Source: Agromyces fucosus (GTDB lineage Bacteria > Actinomycetota > Actinomycetes > Actinomycetales > Microbacteriaceae). Taken from it: a stretch of 64,000 nucleotides of DNA. The stretch is from the NCBI RefSeq assembly GCF_004134865.1, contig NZ_SDPO01000002.1, positions 682,001 through 746,000 on the forward strand, in the 5' to 3' direction. Of this stretch, positions 9,757 through 17,636 are shown in pieces (position 1 is the stretch's first letter; each line of letters begins with the position of its first letter). The notes below the pieces were generated by a model, which was given only the letters and a program-made list of their open reading frames with translations, was not told the DNA's origin and did not search any database. The position numbers and the translations under genes are program-made.

Positions 9757-10008
9757 ATGAGGAGAATCCCACCATTCCTCGCGACGATGATCGTCGCGAC
9801 CTGGTTGTTCATGATCGGCTTCGCCGCCGGTTTCGAGAACGAACTCGCGACGCACCCGACGCTCACCCGTGAGCACCCCGACGCACTGATGGCCGGCGTC
9901 ACCATGGGCATCGGCGCCGTGTGCGCCGCCCTGGTGATCGCGGCGAGCGTGCGGCTCACGAAGATGCTCGTCAGGGCGCGCTCCGGCAAGGCGCACGCCG
10001 CGCTGTAG
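9757..10008 (+). CDS. Small membrane protein, unknown function
   Basis: An 83-residue protein with two predicted membrane helices, about residues 7-26 (FLATMIVATWLFMIGFAAGF) and 45-67 (MAGVTMGIGAVCAALVIAASVRL), with a basic C-terminus. I do not recognise the family. Expression is well supported: a near-perfect ribosome-binding site GAAGGAGGTGAC ends right before the ATG and a TATACT -10 box lies at 9726-9731. A strong terminator follows at 10046. The transcript is therefore monocistronic. Confidence 0.75.
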   Translation: MRRIPPFLATMIVATWLFMIGFAAGFENELATHPTLTREHPDALMAGVTMGIGAVCAALVIAASVRLTKMLVRARSGKAHAAL

Positions 10009-10045
10009 CGGCATGCACCACCTCGCGCGAGCGATCACGCGATCA

Positions 10046-10082
10046 CGCACCCGGGCGCAGGCACTCCCTGCGCCCGGGTGCG
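10046..10082. terminator. Strong bidirectional terminator hairpin
   Basis: A perfect 16-bp inverted repeat (10046-10061 and 10067-10082) with a 5-nt loop CACTC. It lies between the small membrane protein on the plus strand and the hexosaminidase on the minus strand, whose stop codon begins at the next base. There is no U-run, as is usual in GC-rich actinobacteria. Confidence 0.85.
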
Positions 10083-11729
10083 TCACTCGTGCAGGTCGGC
10101 GGTGAGCGCCGCGAGTTCGGCCTGCCGGTCGGCCTTGGCACGGGGCGCACCCGGCACTCCGGGACGCTGCTGCCACGGATGCGGCCCGGCGAGAGGTCGG
10201 TACGCCACGCCCATCGCGCCGTAGATCGCGAGCTGCGCGTCGAGGCGCGCCTCGAAGTCCGCCCAGCGCTTGCCCGGCGCGCTCCAGGCAACCTCGGCGA
10301 ACGCGGCGAGTCGCGGGAAGACCATGTAGTCGACCCTCGACGCCGTGTCCATGTGCTCGCTCCAGGCGTTCGCCTGCACCCCGAGCACATGGCGGCGCAT
10401 CGGCTCGGAGGCATCCTCCGGGAGCGGCTCGAACTCGTAGACGTCGCGCAATGACTGCACCGTGCCGACCGGGATCGGCTCCTCGGCCGAGTCCGACTGC
10501 CGATAGTCGAGGTAGGCGAAGTCGTCGGGGCAGAGCACGACGTCGTGGCCGCGCGCCACCGCGACCTCGGCCCCGCGAAGGCCGCGCCACGACGCGATCG
10601 TCGCACCGGGGCCGAGCGGACCTTCGAGCACCTCGTCCCATCCGTAGAGTCGCCGACCGGCGGCCGTGAGGTGCGCGTCGAGCTGCCGGATGAACCACGC
10701 CTGCAACTCGTTCGGCGTCTCGAGCCCGCGCGACGCCATGAGCTTCTGCGTGCGTGAGTCATTCGCCCACTGCACCTTGCGCGCCTCGTCGCCGCCGACG
10801 GCGATGTAGGTCGACGGGAACACCGCCATGACCTCGTCGAGCACGTTGCGGAAGAACTCGACCGTCGACTCCTCGGCGTTCAGCACGTCGTCGTTGATGC
10901 CGTACCGCGGCCACACCTCGTAGGGCCCGCCCGTGACACCGAGTTCGGGGTAGGCGGCGAGCGCCGCCCGCACGTGCCCGGGGGTCTCGATCTCGGGCAC
11001 GACCTCGATGTGCCGCTCTGCCGCGTAGGCGACGATCTCGCGCAGGTCGTCGTGCGTGTAGAAGCCGCCGACGGGGCGGCCGTCGAGGGTCGAGTCCGGC
11101 CCGTGGCCGAGCTGCGACTCGGGCCGCCACGCACCGACCTCGGTCAGGCGCGGGTAGCGGTGGATCTCCATGCGCCAGCCCTGGTCGTCGGTCAGGTGCA
11201 ATTGCAGCACGTTGACCCGGTGCAGGGCGAGCAGGTCGATGAGCCGCAGCACCTCGTGCTTCGGCCGGAAGCCGCGGGCGACGTCGAGCATGAAGCCCCG
11301 CCATGCAAAACGCGGGGCGTCGACGGTGACGGATGCCGCGGCGCGCCACTGCCGCCCCGGCAGCGCCGCCCGCCGGAACGCGTCGGGGCCGAGCAGCTGC
11401 CGGAACGCGATGCCGCCGTGGAAGAGCCCCGCGGTGGAGCCGCCCGCGAGACGTACGCCGTCGGGCGCGATCTCGAGCCGGTAGCCCTCGCGAGGCAGTT
11501 CGGGGTCGACGTCCAGCTCGATCGCGGCGCCGGCGCCTTCGCGCCCACCAGCCGGTGCGGAGGGGGTGATCGGCAGCGTGAGGCCCGTCGCCGCCGCCAG
11601 GTCGGCCTGCAGCCGGCGGGCTGCGGGAGCCGCGGCATCCGACGCCCTGATGACCGTGTCATCGTCGACCGCGAACTCGCCGTCGCGCTGCTCGAACGAG
11701 AGGGGCTTCGGAATCACGCCGCCGCTCAT
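10083..11729 (-). CDS. Beta-N-acetylhexosaminidase, glycoside hydrolase family 20
   Basis: A 548-residue enzyme expected to remove terminal N-acetylglucosamine or N-acetylgalactosamine. It has an N-terminal GH20b-like domain (about residues 1-130) and a catalytic TIM barrel starting at FAWRGFMLDVARGFRP. The catalytic Asp-Glu pair is visible in IAVGGDEARKVQW. VLQLHLTDDQGWR and PEIETPGH are also family signatures. No signal peptide is evident, so it may act inside the cell on imported chitin or glycoprotein fragments, or on wall-recycling products. Start ATG 11729 overlaps the proC stop by 4 bases, which indicates translational coupling with proC. Confidence 0.88.
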   Translation of the reverse strand: MSGGVIPKPLSFEQRDGEFAVDDDTVIRASDAAAPAARRLQADLAAATGLTLPITPSAPAGGREGAGAAIELDVDPELPREGYRLEIAPDGVRLAGGSTAGLFHGGIAFRQLLGPDAFRRAALPGRQWRAAASVTVDAPRFAWRGFMLDVARGFRPKHEVLRLIDLLALHRVNVLQLHLTDDQGWRMEIHRYPRLTEVGAWRPESQLGHGPDSTLDGRPVGGFYTHDDLREIVAYAAERHIEVVPEIETPGHVRAALAAYPELGVTGGPYEVWPRYGINDDVLNAEESTVEFFRNVLDEVMAVFPSTYIAVGGDEARKVQWANDSRTQKLMASRGLETPNELQAWFIRQLDAHLTAAGRRLYGWDEVLEGPLGPGATIASWRGLRGAEVAVARGHDVVLCPDDFAYLDYRQSDSAEEPIPVGTVQSLRDVYEFEPLPEDASEPMRRHVLGVQANAWSEHMDTASRVDYMVFPRLAAFAEVAWSAPGKRWADFEARLDAQLAIYGAMGVAYRPLAGPHPWQQRPGVPGAPRAKADRQAELAALTADLHE

Positions 11730-12577
11730 GCGCCGGCGGCCAGCTCCCTCGCGCGGGCGAGCGCCGCATCGGTGGCGCGGTCGAAGGCCTGCTTGAAGCC
11801 CGCCTCCTCGAGCACGGCCACGGCGCGCTCGGTGGTGCCCTTCGGGCTCGTGACGCGTCGACGCAGCTCGGCGGGGCCGTCGTCCGATGCCGCGAGCAGC
11901 TCGCTCGCACCGCGGAACGTGCCCTCGACCATGACGGCCGCCTGCTCGGGCGTGAAGCCCTTGTCGACCGCCGCCGCGGTGAGCTGCTCGATGAGGTAGA
12001 AGACGTAGGCCGGGCCCGAGCCCGAGATCGTCGAGAGGGCGTCGATCTGCGCCTCGGGCACGACGAGCACCTCGCCGACGGTCTCGAAGAGCGCGACGGC
12101 GAGCGCGAGGTCGTCGTCGCTCGACCGGGTGCCGGCCGAGACGCCCGTGACGGCGCGGCCGACGACCGCGGGCGTGTTCGGCATCGAGCGGATCACCGCG
12201 ACCGACTCGGGCAGCAGCGACTCGAACGTCGCCACGGTGACCCCGGCCGCAACGCTCACGACGATCGTCCCGGGCTCCAGCGCATCGGCGATCTCCTCGA
12301 GGAGGGCTGGCACCATCGCGGGCTTCACGGCGACGACCACGAGCTTCGCGCCGGCGACGGCCGTGCGGTTCGCCGCGGCATCCGTCTCGGTGGCATAGGC
12401 GACGACTCCCGGAAGCGCCGTGAGCTCGGCCGCTTTCTCGGCGCTGCGGTTCGTCGCGCGGATGCCGCCCTCTACCTCGATGCCCGGCTGCAACAGGCCG
12501 GTGAGGATGGCACGGGCCATCGAGCCGGCCCCCAGGAACGCGATCGCGGGCAGTCTGACGGGGGCCTCGGCACTCAT
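11726..12577 (-). CDS. proC: ProC, pyrroline-5-carboxylate reductase
   Basis: ProC catalyses the last step of proline synthesis, NAD(P)H-dependent reduction of pyrroline-5-carboxylate. The 283-residue protein has the Rossmann motif AFLGAGSMARAIL at the N-terminus, VVVAVKPAMVP, IRSMPNTPAVVG, and the C-terminal signature ALSTISGSGPAYVFYLIEQL ... VTSPKGTTERAV. Length is normal. TAGGAT (12584-12589) lies 6 nt before the ATG, so the mRNA is probably leaderless. It is the first gene of a two-gene unit with the hexosaminidase. Confidence 0.93.
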   Translation of the reverse strand: MSAEAPVRLPAIAFLGAGSMARAILTGLLQPGIEVEGGIRATNRSAEKAAELTALPGVVAYATETDAAANRTAVAGAKLVVVAVKPAMVPALLEEIADALEPGTIVVSVAAGVTVATFESLLPESVAVIRSMPNTPAVVGRAVTGVSAGTRSSDDDLALAVALFETVGEVLVVPEAQIDALSTISGSGPAYVFYLIEQLTAAAVDKGFTPEQAAVMVEGTFRGASELLAASDDGPAELRRRVTSPKGTTERAVAVLEEAGFKQAFDRATDAALARARELAAGA

Positions 12578-12643
12578 GCGACCATCCTAGATTCGGGGCC
12601 GGATGCTGTGGCTTCGCGTAGACGAATCGCCCCGGCACGCCCG

Positions 12644-12729
12644 TTTAGGATTGCTTCATGAGCGCATCGGGCTCGACGCGAACTCAGCCAATCATCCACC
12701 TTTAGGATTTCTTCATGAGCGCATCGGGC
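12644..12729 (+). repeat. Tandem duplication of a leaderless promoter and start codon
   Basis: A 29-nt segment is present twice, at 12644-12672 and 12701-12729, with one mismatch and an offset of 57 nt (19 codons, in frame). Each copy holds TAGGAT, 6 nt, ATG and the first codons MSASG. The first copy therefore starts a 15-codon ORF and the second starts the cation-efflux gene. Confidence 0.85.
12658..12705 (+). CDS. 15-codon upstream ORF created by the promoter duplication
   Basis: The reading frame ATG 12658 to TAG 12703-12705 encodes MSASGSTRTQPIIHL. Its first five residues are the same as those of the following transporter, because the start region is duplicated. The TAG stop is part of the second -10 box TAGGAT. 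The stop codon lies 9 nt before the transporter ATG. Translation is plausible because the spacing to its own TAGGAT matches other leaderless genes here, but it may have no function as a peptide. Ribosomes finishing it could reinitiate on the transporter. Confidence 0.5.
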   Translation: MSASGSTRTQPIIHL

Positions 12730-13677
12730 GGCACCAAGGCAATCATCGCGGCGTTCCTCGCGAACACGGGCATCGCCCTGACGAAGTTCATCGCGTGGTT
12801 CTTCTCGGGCTCGGCATCGATGCTCGCCGAGGGCGTGCACTCGGTCGCCGACGCCGGCAACCAGCTGCTCCTCATCCTCGGCGGTCGCAAGGCGAAGAAG
12901 GCCGCCGACAAGGAGCACCCGTTCGGCTACGGCCGCGAGCGCTACGTGTACGCCTTCGTCGTCTCGATCATCCTGTTCTCGGTCGGGGGCATCTTCTCGA
13001 TCTACGAGGGCATCGACAAGCTGACCCACCCGCACGAGCTCGAGAACGCGTGGCTGCCGCTGCTCGTGCTCTCGATCGCGATCGTGCTCGAGTCGTTCTC
13101 GCTGCGCACGGCGGTCAAGGAGTCGAACCACATCCGCGGCCGCCAGACGTGGGTGCAGTTCGTGCGCCGGGCGAAGGCGCCCGAGCTGCCCGTCGTGCTG
13201 CTCGAAGACGTCGCGGCCCTCATCGGCCTGGTCTTCGCGTTCCTCGCCGTCGGACTCACGGTCATCACCGGCAACCCGACGTTCGACGCGATCGGCACGC
13301 TCATGATCGGTACCCTCCTCGTGCTCGTGGCGATCGTGCTCGGCATCGAGACGAAGTCGCTGCTCGTCGGCGAGGGCGCCAACGACGACGACCTCGAGCG
13401 CATCGAGCAGGCGATCCTCGCCGGCCCCGAGGCCGAGCGCATCATCCACATGAAGACCCTCTACCTCGGCCCCGACGAGCTGCTCATCGCCGCCAAGCTC
13501 GGCTTCACCGCCGACCAGCGCCTGCTCGAGGTGTCGGCGGCGACGAACGCCATCGAGCAGCGCATCCGCGACGCGGTGCCGTCGGCACGGGCCATCTACA
13601 TCGAGCCCGACGTCTACGTCGAGCCGAACCACCCGGCCCCGCCCACCGACGCCATCGTCATCAAGGGCCTCGAGTGA
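12715..13677 (+). CDS. Cation diffusion facilitator (CDF) family efflux transporter
   Basis: A 320-residue membrane protein of the CDF family, which exports divalent metals such as Zn2+, Co2+, Fe2+ or Mn2+ using the proton gradient. Family features are the first helices with SASMLAEGVHSVADAGNQ (metal-site Asp and His region), HPFGYGRERYVYAFV, and a C-terminal cytoplasmic domain of about 90 residues ending in IYIEPDVYVEP. The metal cannot be read reliably from the sequence. The start ATG 12715 belongs to the second copy of the duplicated leaderless promoter. Its TGA overlaps the GTG of the next gene by 4 bases. Confidence 0.87.
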   Translation: MSASGGTKAIIAAFLANTGIALTKFIAWFFSGSASMLAEGVHSVADAGNQLLLILGGRKAKKAADKEHPFGYGRERYVYAFVVSIILFSVGGIFSIYEGIDKLTHPHELENAWLPLLVLSIAIVLESFSLRTAVKESNHIRGRQTWVQFVRRAKAPELPVVLLEDVAALIGLVFAFLAVGLTVITGNPTFDAIGTLMIGTLLVLVAIVLGIETKSLLVGEGANDDDLERIEQAILAGPEAERIIHMKTLYLGPDELLIAAKLGFTADQRLLEVSAATNAIEQRIRDAVPSARAIYIEPDVYVEPNHPAPPTDAIVIKGLE

Positions 13678-14402
13678 CGCGAGTCGCCCGCACCGCCCTG
13701 GTGCTGCGCCACGACTCCGCGATCGGCCTCGGCAACCTCGGACCCACGCTCGAGGCGCACGGCTACGAGATCGTCACGGTCGACGCCCCGTCGACGGATG
13801 TCTCGGCGCTCGACGCCCTGGCACCCGACCTCGTCGTCGTGCTCGGCGGCGACGAGGGAGCCTATGAGACCGACCGCTATCCGTACCTGTCCGACGAGAT
13901 CGCGCTGCTCCGCACGCGCATCGAGGCGGAGGCGCCGATCTTCGGCGTCTGCCTCGGCGCGCAGCTGCTCGCGAAGTCGCTCGGCGCCGAGGTCTTCAAG
14001 GGCCCGAAGAAGGAGGTCGGCTGGCTGACGGTCGAGCCGACCGAGGCCGGCGCGAGCTCGCCGGTGCGGCACTTCGCCGGGGTTCCGACGGTGCAGTGGC
14101 ACGGCGACACCTTCGAACTGCCCGAGGGCGTCGAACGGCTCGCCTCCTCGGGTGCCTACGAGAACCAGGCGTTCGCGAAGGGCGAGTGGCTGCTCGCGGT
14201 GCAGTTCCATCCCGAGGTCACCGACGAGATCCACGAGGACTGGCTGCGGGAGTGGGGCGACGAACTGCCCGAGTACGGCCTCAGCCGCGAGCAGCTGCGC
14301 GAGGAGCGCGCGTCGTTCGGGCCGGTCGCGGAGGCGGCATCCGCTCGACTGCTCGGCGAGTACCTCGAGAGGCTCGCGGCGCGCAACGCTCGCGCCGCGT
14401 AG
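13674..14402 (+). CDS. Class I glutamine amidotransferase-like protein
   Basis: A 242-residue protein with the class I glutaminase fold. The nucleophile motif is FGVCLGAQLLAKSLG and the His/Glu pair is in AVQFHPEVTDEI. It has no attached synthase domain. Stand-alone proteins of this kind include gamma-glutamyl-amine or -peptide hydrolases and GMP-synthase-like proteins; the substrate is unknown. The GTG start overlaps the CDF stop (GTGA), so it is translated from the same mRNA. A link between the amidotransferase and metal efflux is not obvious. Confidence 0.8.
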   Translation: MTRVARTALVLRHDSAIGLGNLGPTLEAHGYEIVTVDAPSTDVSALDALAPDLVVVLGGDEGAYETDRYPYLSDEIALLRTRIEAEAPIFGVCLGAQLLAKSLGAEVFKGPKKEVGWLTVEPTEAGASSPVRHFAGVPTVQWHGDTFELPEGVERLASSGAYENQAFAKGEWLLAVQFHPEVTDEIHEDWLREWGDELPEYGLSREQLREERASFGPVAEAASARLLGEYLERLAARNARAA

Positions 14403-14482
14403 TCTCGCGCCCGGCCGGTCGAGGTACCGCGTCGTCTCGGCGTCCGCGCCGCGCCTCCACGCCGCACGTCTCCGCCGTGACT

Positions 14483-14545
14483 TCGGAGATCTGCAGCAGA
14501 TCGGTGTCGTGCGCCGAATCTATCCGATTCGGCGCAGATCTCCGA
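14483..14545. repeat. Nested inverted repeat, interrupted on one side
   Basis: Outer arms TCGGAGATCTG (14483-14493) and CAGATCTCCGA (14535-14545) are perfect complements. Inner arms GCGCCGAATC (14511-14520) and GATTCGGCGC (14526-14535) are also perfect. On the right the two motifs are joined; on the left they are separated by 17 nt. It lies in the 239-base gap between two convergent genes and looks like a palindromic repeat element with an insertion in one arm. Confidence 0.65.
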
Positions 14546-14586
14546 CGCGGTGCACCTGCAGGGCATTGGCATGCACACAGCGGAGA

Positions 14587-14620
14587 GGGCGCCGCCCGGG
14601 GATGAACCCGGACGGCGCCC
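14587..14620. terminator. Terminator hairpin between convergent genes
   Basis: GGGCGCCG-c-CCGGG at 14587-14600 pairs with CCCGG-a-CGGCGCCC at about 14607-14620, with one mismatch and a short loop. It is placed to stop transcripts from the amidotransferase (plus) and the SDR gene (minus). Confidence 0.7.
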
Positions 14621-14641
14621 TGTGTGTTGCTGCAGTGACGG

Positions 14642-15427
14642 CTAGAAGTGCGTGCCGCCGTCGATGCGCACCTCGGTGCCGGTGATGAATGCACCATCGT
14701 CGCTCGCGAGCATCGCGACGACGCCGGCGACAGTCTCGGGGCTCGCCATGCCCTGCGCGATCGCCGGGGTGAGCTTCATGAAGAGGCTGAAGTCGGCATC
14801 GGCGGGCAGGCCGGGGCCCTGGCTCTGCTTGCTCTCACCGCTGCCGTCGGTCATGCCCGAGGAGATCGAGCCGGGCTGCACGGAGTTGAAGCGGATGCCC
14901 TGCTTGCCGTACTCCGCGGCGAGTGCGTGGGTCATCGACTGCACGCCGCCCTTGCTGGCCGCGTAGGCCGACATGTAGGGGTGCGCGAACGCCGCCGACG
15001 TCGAGCTGAAGTTCACGACCGCCGGCCCGTCGCCCTCGAGGAGCGCGGGGATCGACTCGCGGATCATGAGGAACGTGCCGACGAGGTTCACGTTGATGAC
15101 CTGCTGGAACTGCTCGAGGGTCGTCTCGTGGGTGTGCGAGGAGCGCAGGATGCCGGCGGCGTTGACGAGCACGTCGAGTCCTCCGAGTGCGGCGACCGCA
15201 GCGGCGACGCCATCACGAACGGATGCCTCGTCGGAGATGTTCACGACGACGGTCGTGAGACGGTCGGCGGCGTCGCCGGCCTTCGCCACGGTGTCGGCGA
15301 GACCAGCCTCGCTCACGTCGGCGGCGACGACGACGCCGCCCTCGGAGAGCATGCGCAGCACGGTGGCCTGGCCGATGCCGGAGCCTCCGCCTGTGACGAT
15401 CGCGCGGCGTCCTTCGTAACGGTTCAT
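14642..15427 (-). CDS. Short-chain dehydrogenase/reductase (SDR)
   Basis: A classical SDR oxidoreductase of 261 residues that uses NAD(P). The cofactor motif is VTGGGSGIGQA (residues 11-21), VLVNAAGIL is the NNAG-type motif, the catalytic Tyr-Lys is in YAASKGG, and the catalytic Ser lies in VNFSSTSAA. The substrate is unknown. It is divergent from a TetR-type regulator, a common arrangement in which the regulator represses the enzyme. A plausible promoter is TGGCAC (15488-15493), 17 nt, TAACGT (15465-15470), and it overlaps the direct repeats described separately. GAAAGG is the ribosome-binding site. Confidence 0.88.
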   Translation of the reverse strand: MNRYEGRRAIVTGGGSGIGQATVLRMLSEGGVVVAADVSEAGLADTVAKAGDAADRLTTVVVNISDEASVRDGVAAAVAALGGLDVLVNAAGILRSSHTHETTLEQFQQVINVNLVGTFLMIRESIPALLEGDGPAVVNFSSTSAAFAHPYMSAYAASKGGVQSMTHALAAEYGKQGIRFNSVQPGSISSGMTDGSGESKQSQGPGLPADADFSLFMKLTPAIAQGMASPETVAGVVAMLASDDGAFITGTEVRIDGGTHF

Positions 15428-15460
15428 GACTGGTGACCTTTCGGGGTTCGGGAAGTTGTG

Positions 15461-15493
15461 TTACACGTTACGCCACCTTGACACGTTGTGCCA
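15461..15493. promoter_or_regulatory. Direct-repeat operator in the SDR/tetR intergenic region
   Basis: TTACACGTTACGCCA (15461-15475) and TGACACGTTGTGCCA (15479-15493) are 12 of 15 identical at an 18-nt offset. They cover the -35 and -10 of the predicted SDR promoter. This is the likely binding site of the adjacent TetR-type protein. Confidence 0.55.
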
Positions 15494-15542
15494 GTGTGGC
15501 GACGAACGCCACCGATCGCGCGGCATCGCGTACGCTTCGAAC

Positions 15543-16163
15543 GTGGATGAGAGACCTCCGACGCTGACCGAACGCCGCAAGGCCGCGACCCAGCTCGAGC
15601 TCGCCCGTGCCGCCGCCCGGCTGTTCACCGACCGCGGCCCCGACGCGACGACCGCCGAGGAGATCGCCGCGGCAGGGGGTGTCGCGCTCCGCACCTTCTA
15701 CCGCTACTTCCGGACGAAGGAGGACGCCGTCGCCCCGCTCCTCACCGTCGGCGCCGACCACTGGCGGGCGCTGCTCGCGGCATCCGATCGATCCGTCGAC
15801 CCGCTCATCGCGATCGAGCGCGCGATCGCCGAGGCGCTCACCCCACCGGGCGACGACCTCGAAGGCGTGAGCTGGACGCGTGGCCTCCTGCGCGCGGGCG
15901 TCGACGACCCCGCCCTCATGAACGTCTGGTACCGCGTCAACCGGGAGTCCGAGACGAAGCTTCGGGGCGTCATCCTCGAGCTCGGCGGGCCGACGGTCGA
16001 CGAGCCCACCGCACGTCTCGTCGCCGCAGCGGCGACCGACGCGATCCGCATCGCGCTCGAGGCCTGGGCCGAGACCGACGACCCCGAGGTAGGACCCGGG
16101 TCGCCGGCGGAGCGGGCCGTCCACAACTTCCGCCGGCTCTCGGCGGGGCTCACGAGCGCCTGA
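15543..16163 (+). CDS. TetR/AcrR family transcriptional regulator
   Basis: A 206-residue regulator with an N-terminal TetR DNA-binding domain: [43 protein letters not shown] (helix-turn-helix followed by the typical FYRYF). The C-terminal half is a ligand-binding helical domain with no recognised specificity. The start GTG 15543 is chosen because TACGCT (15531-15536) lies 6 nt upstream (leaderless). It probably represses the divergent SDR gene. Its last 14 bases overlap the end of tadA on the other strand. Confidence 0.87.
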   Translation: MDERPPTLTERRKAATQLELARAAARLFTDRGPDATTAEEIAAAGGVALRTFYRYFRTKEDAVAPLLTVGADHWRALLAASDRSVDPLIAIERAIAEALTPPGDDLEGVSWTRGLLRAGVDDPALMNVWYRVNRESETKLRGVILELGGPTVDEPTARLVAAAATDAIRIALEAWAETDDPEVGPGSPAERAVHNFRRLSAGLTSA

Positions 16164-16617
16164 GCGGGTCCTCGAAGAACTCGAGCAGCAGTCGCGCCGC
16201 GGCATCCGCTTCGACACCGGCGTACACCTCGACCCGGTGGTTGAGCCGGCGATCACGCAGCACGTCGTAGAGCGAGCCGGCGGCACCGGCCTTCTCGTCC
16301 CAGGCGCCGAACACGACGGTCGGGATCCGTGCGGCCAGGATCGCTCCGGCGCACATGACGCAGGGCTCCAGCGTGACCACGAGGGTGCAGTCGGTGAGCC
16401 GCCAGTCACCCGTGACCTCGGCCGCCGAGCGAAGCGCCAGGAGCTCGGCATGGGCGGTCGGATCGCCGTGCAGCTCGCGTTCGTTCCGGCGCGCGGCGAT
16501 GACCCGTCCAGCGCCATCGACGACGATCGCGCCGACCGGCACATCACGCGTCGCGGGCGCCTGGGCGGCCTCGGCGAGCGCGAGGCGCATCCACTCCCGG
16601 TGCTGCGGCAGCTCCAC
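16150..16617 (-). CDS. tadA: TadA, tRNA adenosine(34) deaminase
   Basis: A zinc deaminase of 155 residues that converts A34 to inosine in tRNA-Arg(ACG); that tRNA gene is also in this window (25942-26014). Zinc and catalytic residues are in [12 protein letters not shown] (His, Glu) and [12 protein letters not shown] (PCxxC). The C-terminal region [32 protein letters not shown] matches bacterial TadA. I place the start at GTG 16617, where GGAGG lies 8 nt upstream. An in-frame ATG further upstream would add 28 poorly conserved residues. Divergent from upp, convergent with the TetR gene. Confidence 0.87.
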   Translation of the reverse strand: MELPQHREWMRLALAEAAQAPATRDVPVGAIVVDGAGRVIAARRNERELHGDPTAHAELLALRSAAEVTGDWRLTDCTLVVTLEPCVMCAGAILAARIPTVVFGAWDEKAGAAGSLYDVLRDRRLNHRVEVYAGVEADAAARLLLEFFEDPLRRS

Positions 16618-16662
16618 GTTCTCCCCCTCCGCGCTCGACCCTCCCGAACTAGACTCGAGCCT

Positions 16663-17298
16663 ATGCGAGTCCACGTTGCCGACCACCCACTCATCACCCA
16701 CAAGCTGACGGTGCTCCGCGACGTGAAGACGCCGTCGCCGGTGTTCCGCTCGCTCGTCGAAGAGCTCATGACGCTTCTCGCCTACGAGGGCACGCGCGGC
16801 GTGCGGGTCGAGCCGGTCGACATCGTGACCCCGGTGGCCCCCACCACGGGCGTGCGCATCGCCGACCCGAAGCCGCTCATCGTCCCGATCCTTCGCGCGG
16901 GCCTCGGCATGCTCGAGGGCATGGTGAAGCTCGTGCCGACCGCCGAGGTCGGATTCCTCGGCATGGCGCGCAACGAGGAGACGCTCGAACCCACCACCTA
17001 TGCCGAGCGGCTGCCCGACGACCTCTCCGACCGCCAGTGCTTCGTGCTCGACCCGATGCTCGCGACGGGCGGCTCGCTCATCGCGGCGATCGAGTTCCTG
17101 CTGAAGCGCGGCGCGACGGATGTCACGGCGATCTGCATCCTCGCGGCGCCCGAGGGGCTCGCAGCCGTCGAGGCGGCCATGGAAGGCCGCGGCGAGGTGA
17201 CCATCGTGCTCGGCGCCGTCGACGAGCGACTCAACGAGCTCGGGTACATCGTGCCCGGCCTCGGCGATGCAGGCGACCGGCTGTACGGCACGGTATAA
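16663..17298 (+). CDS. upp: Upp, uracil phosphoribosyltransferase
   Basis: Upp salvages uracil to UMP using PRPP. The 211-residue protein has [11 protein letters not shown] near the N-terminus, [13 protein letters not shown], the PRPP-binding loop [17 protein letters not shown], and the C-terminal [16 protein letters not shown]. Length and motifs are normal. The ATG at 16663 lies 7 nt after TAGACT (16650-16655), which indicates a leaderless transcript. It forms a short divergent pair with tadA. Confidence 0.95.
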   Translation: MRVHVADHPLITHKLTVLRDVKTPSPVFRSLVEELMTLLAYEGTRGVRVEPVDIVTPVAPTTGVRIADPKPLIVPILRAGLGMLEGMVKLVPTAEVGFLGMARNEETLEPTTYAERLPDDLSDRQCFVLDPMLATGGSLIAAIEFLLKRGATDVTAICILAAPEGLAAVEAAMEGRGEVTIVLGAVDERLNELGYIVPGLGDAGDRLYGTV

Positions 17299-17469
17299 GC
17301 AGCGCCACGAATCACCTTCACCGAAGGATCTTCGAGCCTCGACACGCCGGGGCGAGTTTCCGACGCGGAAGATTTCTGAAACTGCCTATTCGTCGCAGAA
17401 TCTTGCGCGCTTCGGGTCGGGCTGACTGATCCTGCCGGTTGCCTCTCGGCATCGCGCACCGCGTGCGAT

Positions 17470-17527
17470 GTCACACCCCGTCACGTGATGGTCACGAATT
17501 GACACATGCTCGACGATCGGTTTGACT
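17470..17527 (+). promoter_or_regulatory. Promoter with three phased GTCAC boxes
   Basis: GTCAC occurs at 17470, 17480 and 17491, about one helical turn apart. It is followed by a consensus -35 TTGACA (17499-17504), a 17-nt spacer and TTGACT (17522-17527) in the -10 position. The ATG of a small ORF follows 7 nt later. Phased direct repeats of this kind are typical binding sites for OmpR/PhoB-type winged-helix proteins, and such a protein is encoded just downstream. Confidence 0.55.
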
Positions 17528-17534
17528 GACGCTC

Positions 17535-17636
17535 ATGACAGACACCGCACGCAACCTGACCGCCCACGGCGTTCTCAGGACGACCGGCATGATGATGCCG
17601 GCACGTGCAGCCATGTGTTGTCGAATGTGCCGCTGA
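17535..17636 (+). CDS. Leaderless 33-residue Cys- and Met-rich leader ORF
   Basis: The frame from ATG 17535 to TGA 17634-17636 encodes 33 residues ending in MCCRMCR, with MMMPARAA just before. A consensus -35 and a -10 in the right position place the transcription start at the ATG. Short leaderless ORFs with cysteine runs near their end act as cysteine-sensing attenuators in mycobacteria; that precedent is from memory. A 7-bp hairpin lies inside the ORF at 17584-17601 over the MMM codons. The next gene, a winged-helix regulator, starts 161 bases later. Function here is inference. Confidence 0.5.
   Translation: MTDTARNLTAHGVLRTTGMMMPARAAMCCRMCR
17584..17601 (+). other. Hairpin inside the leader ORF
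   Basis: CCGGCAT, loop GATG, ATGCCGG: a perfect 7-bp stem. It covers the three Met codons, so ribosome movement through the leader ORF would open it. It could be part of an attenuation switch or simply chance. Confidence 0.4.
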
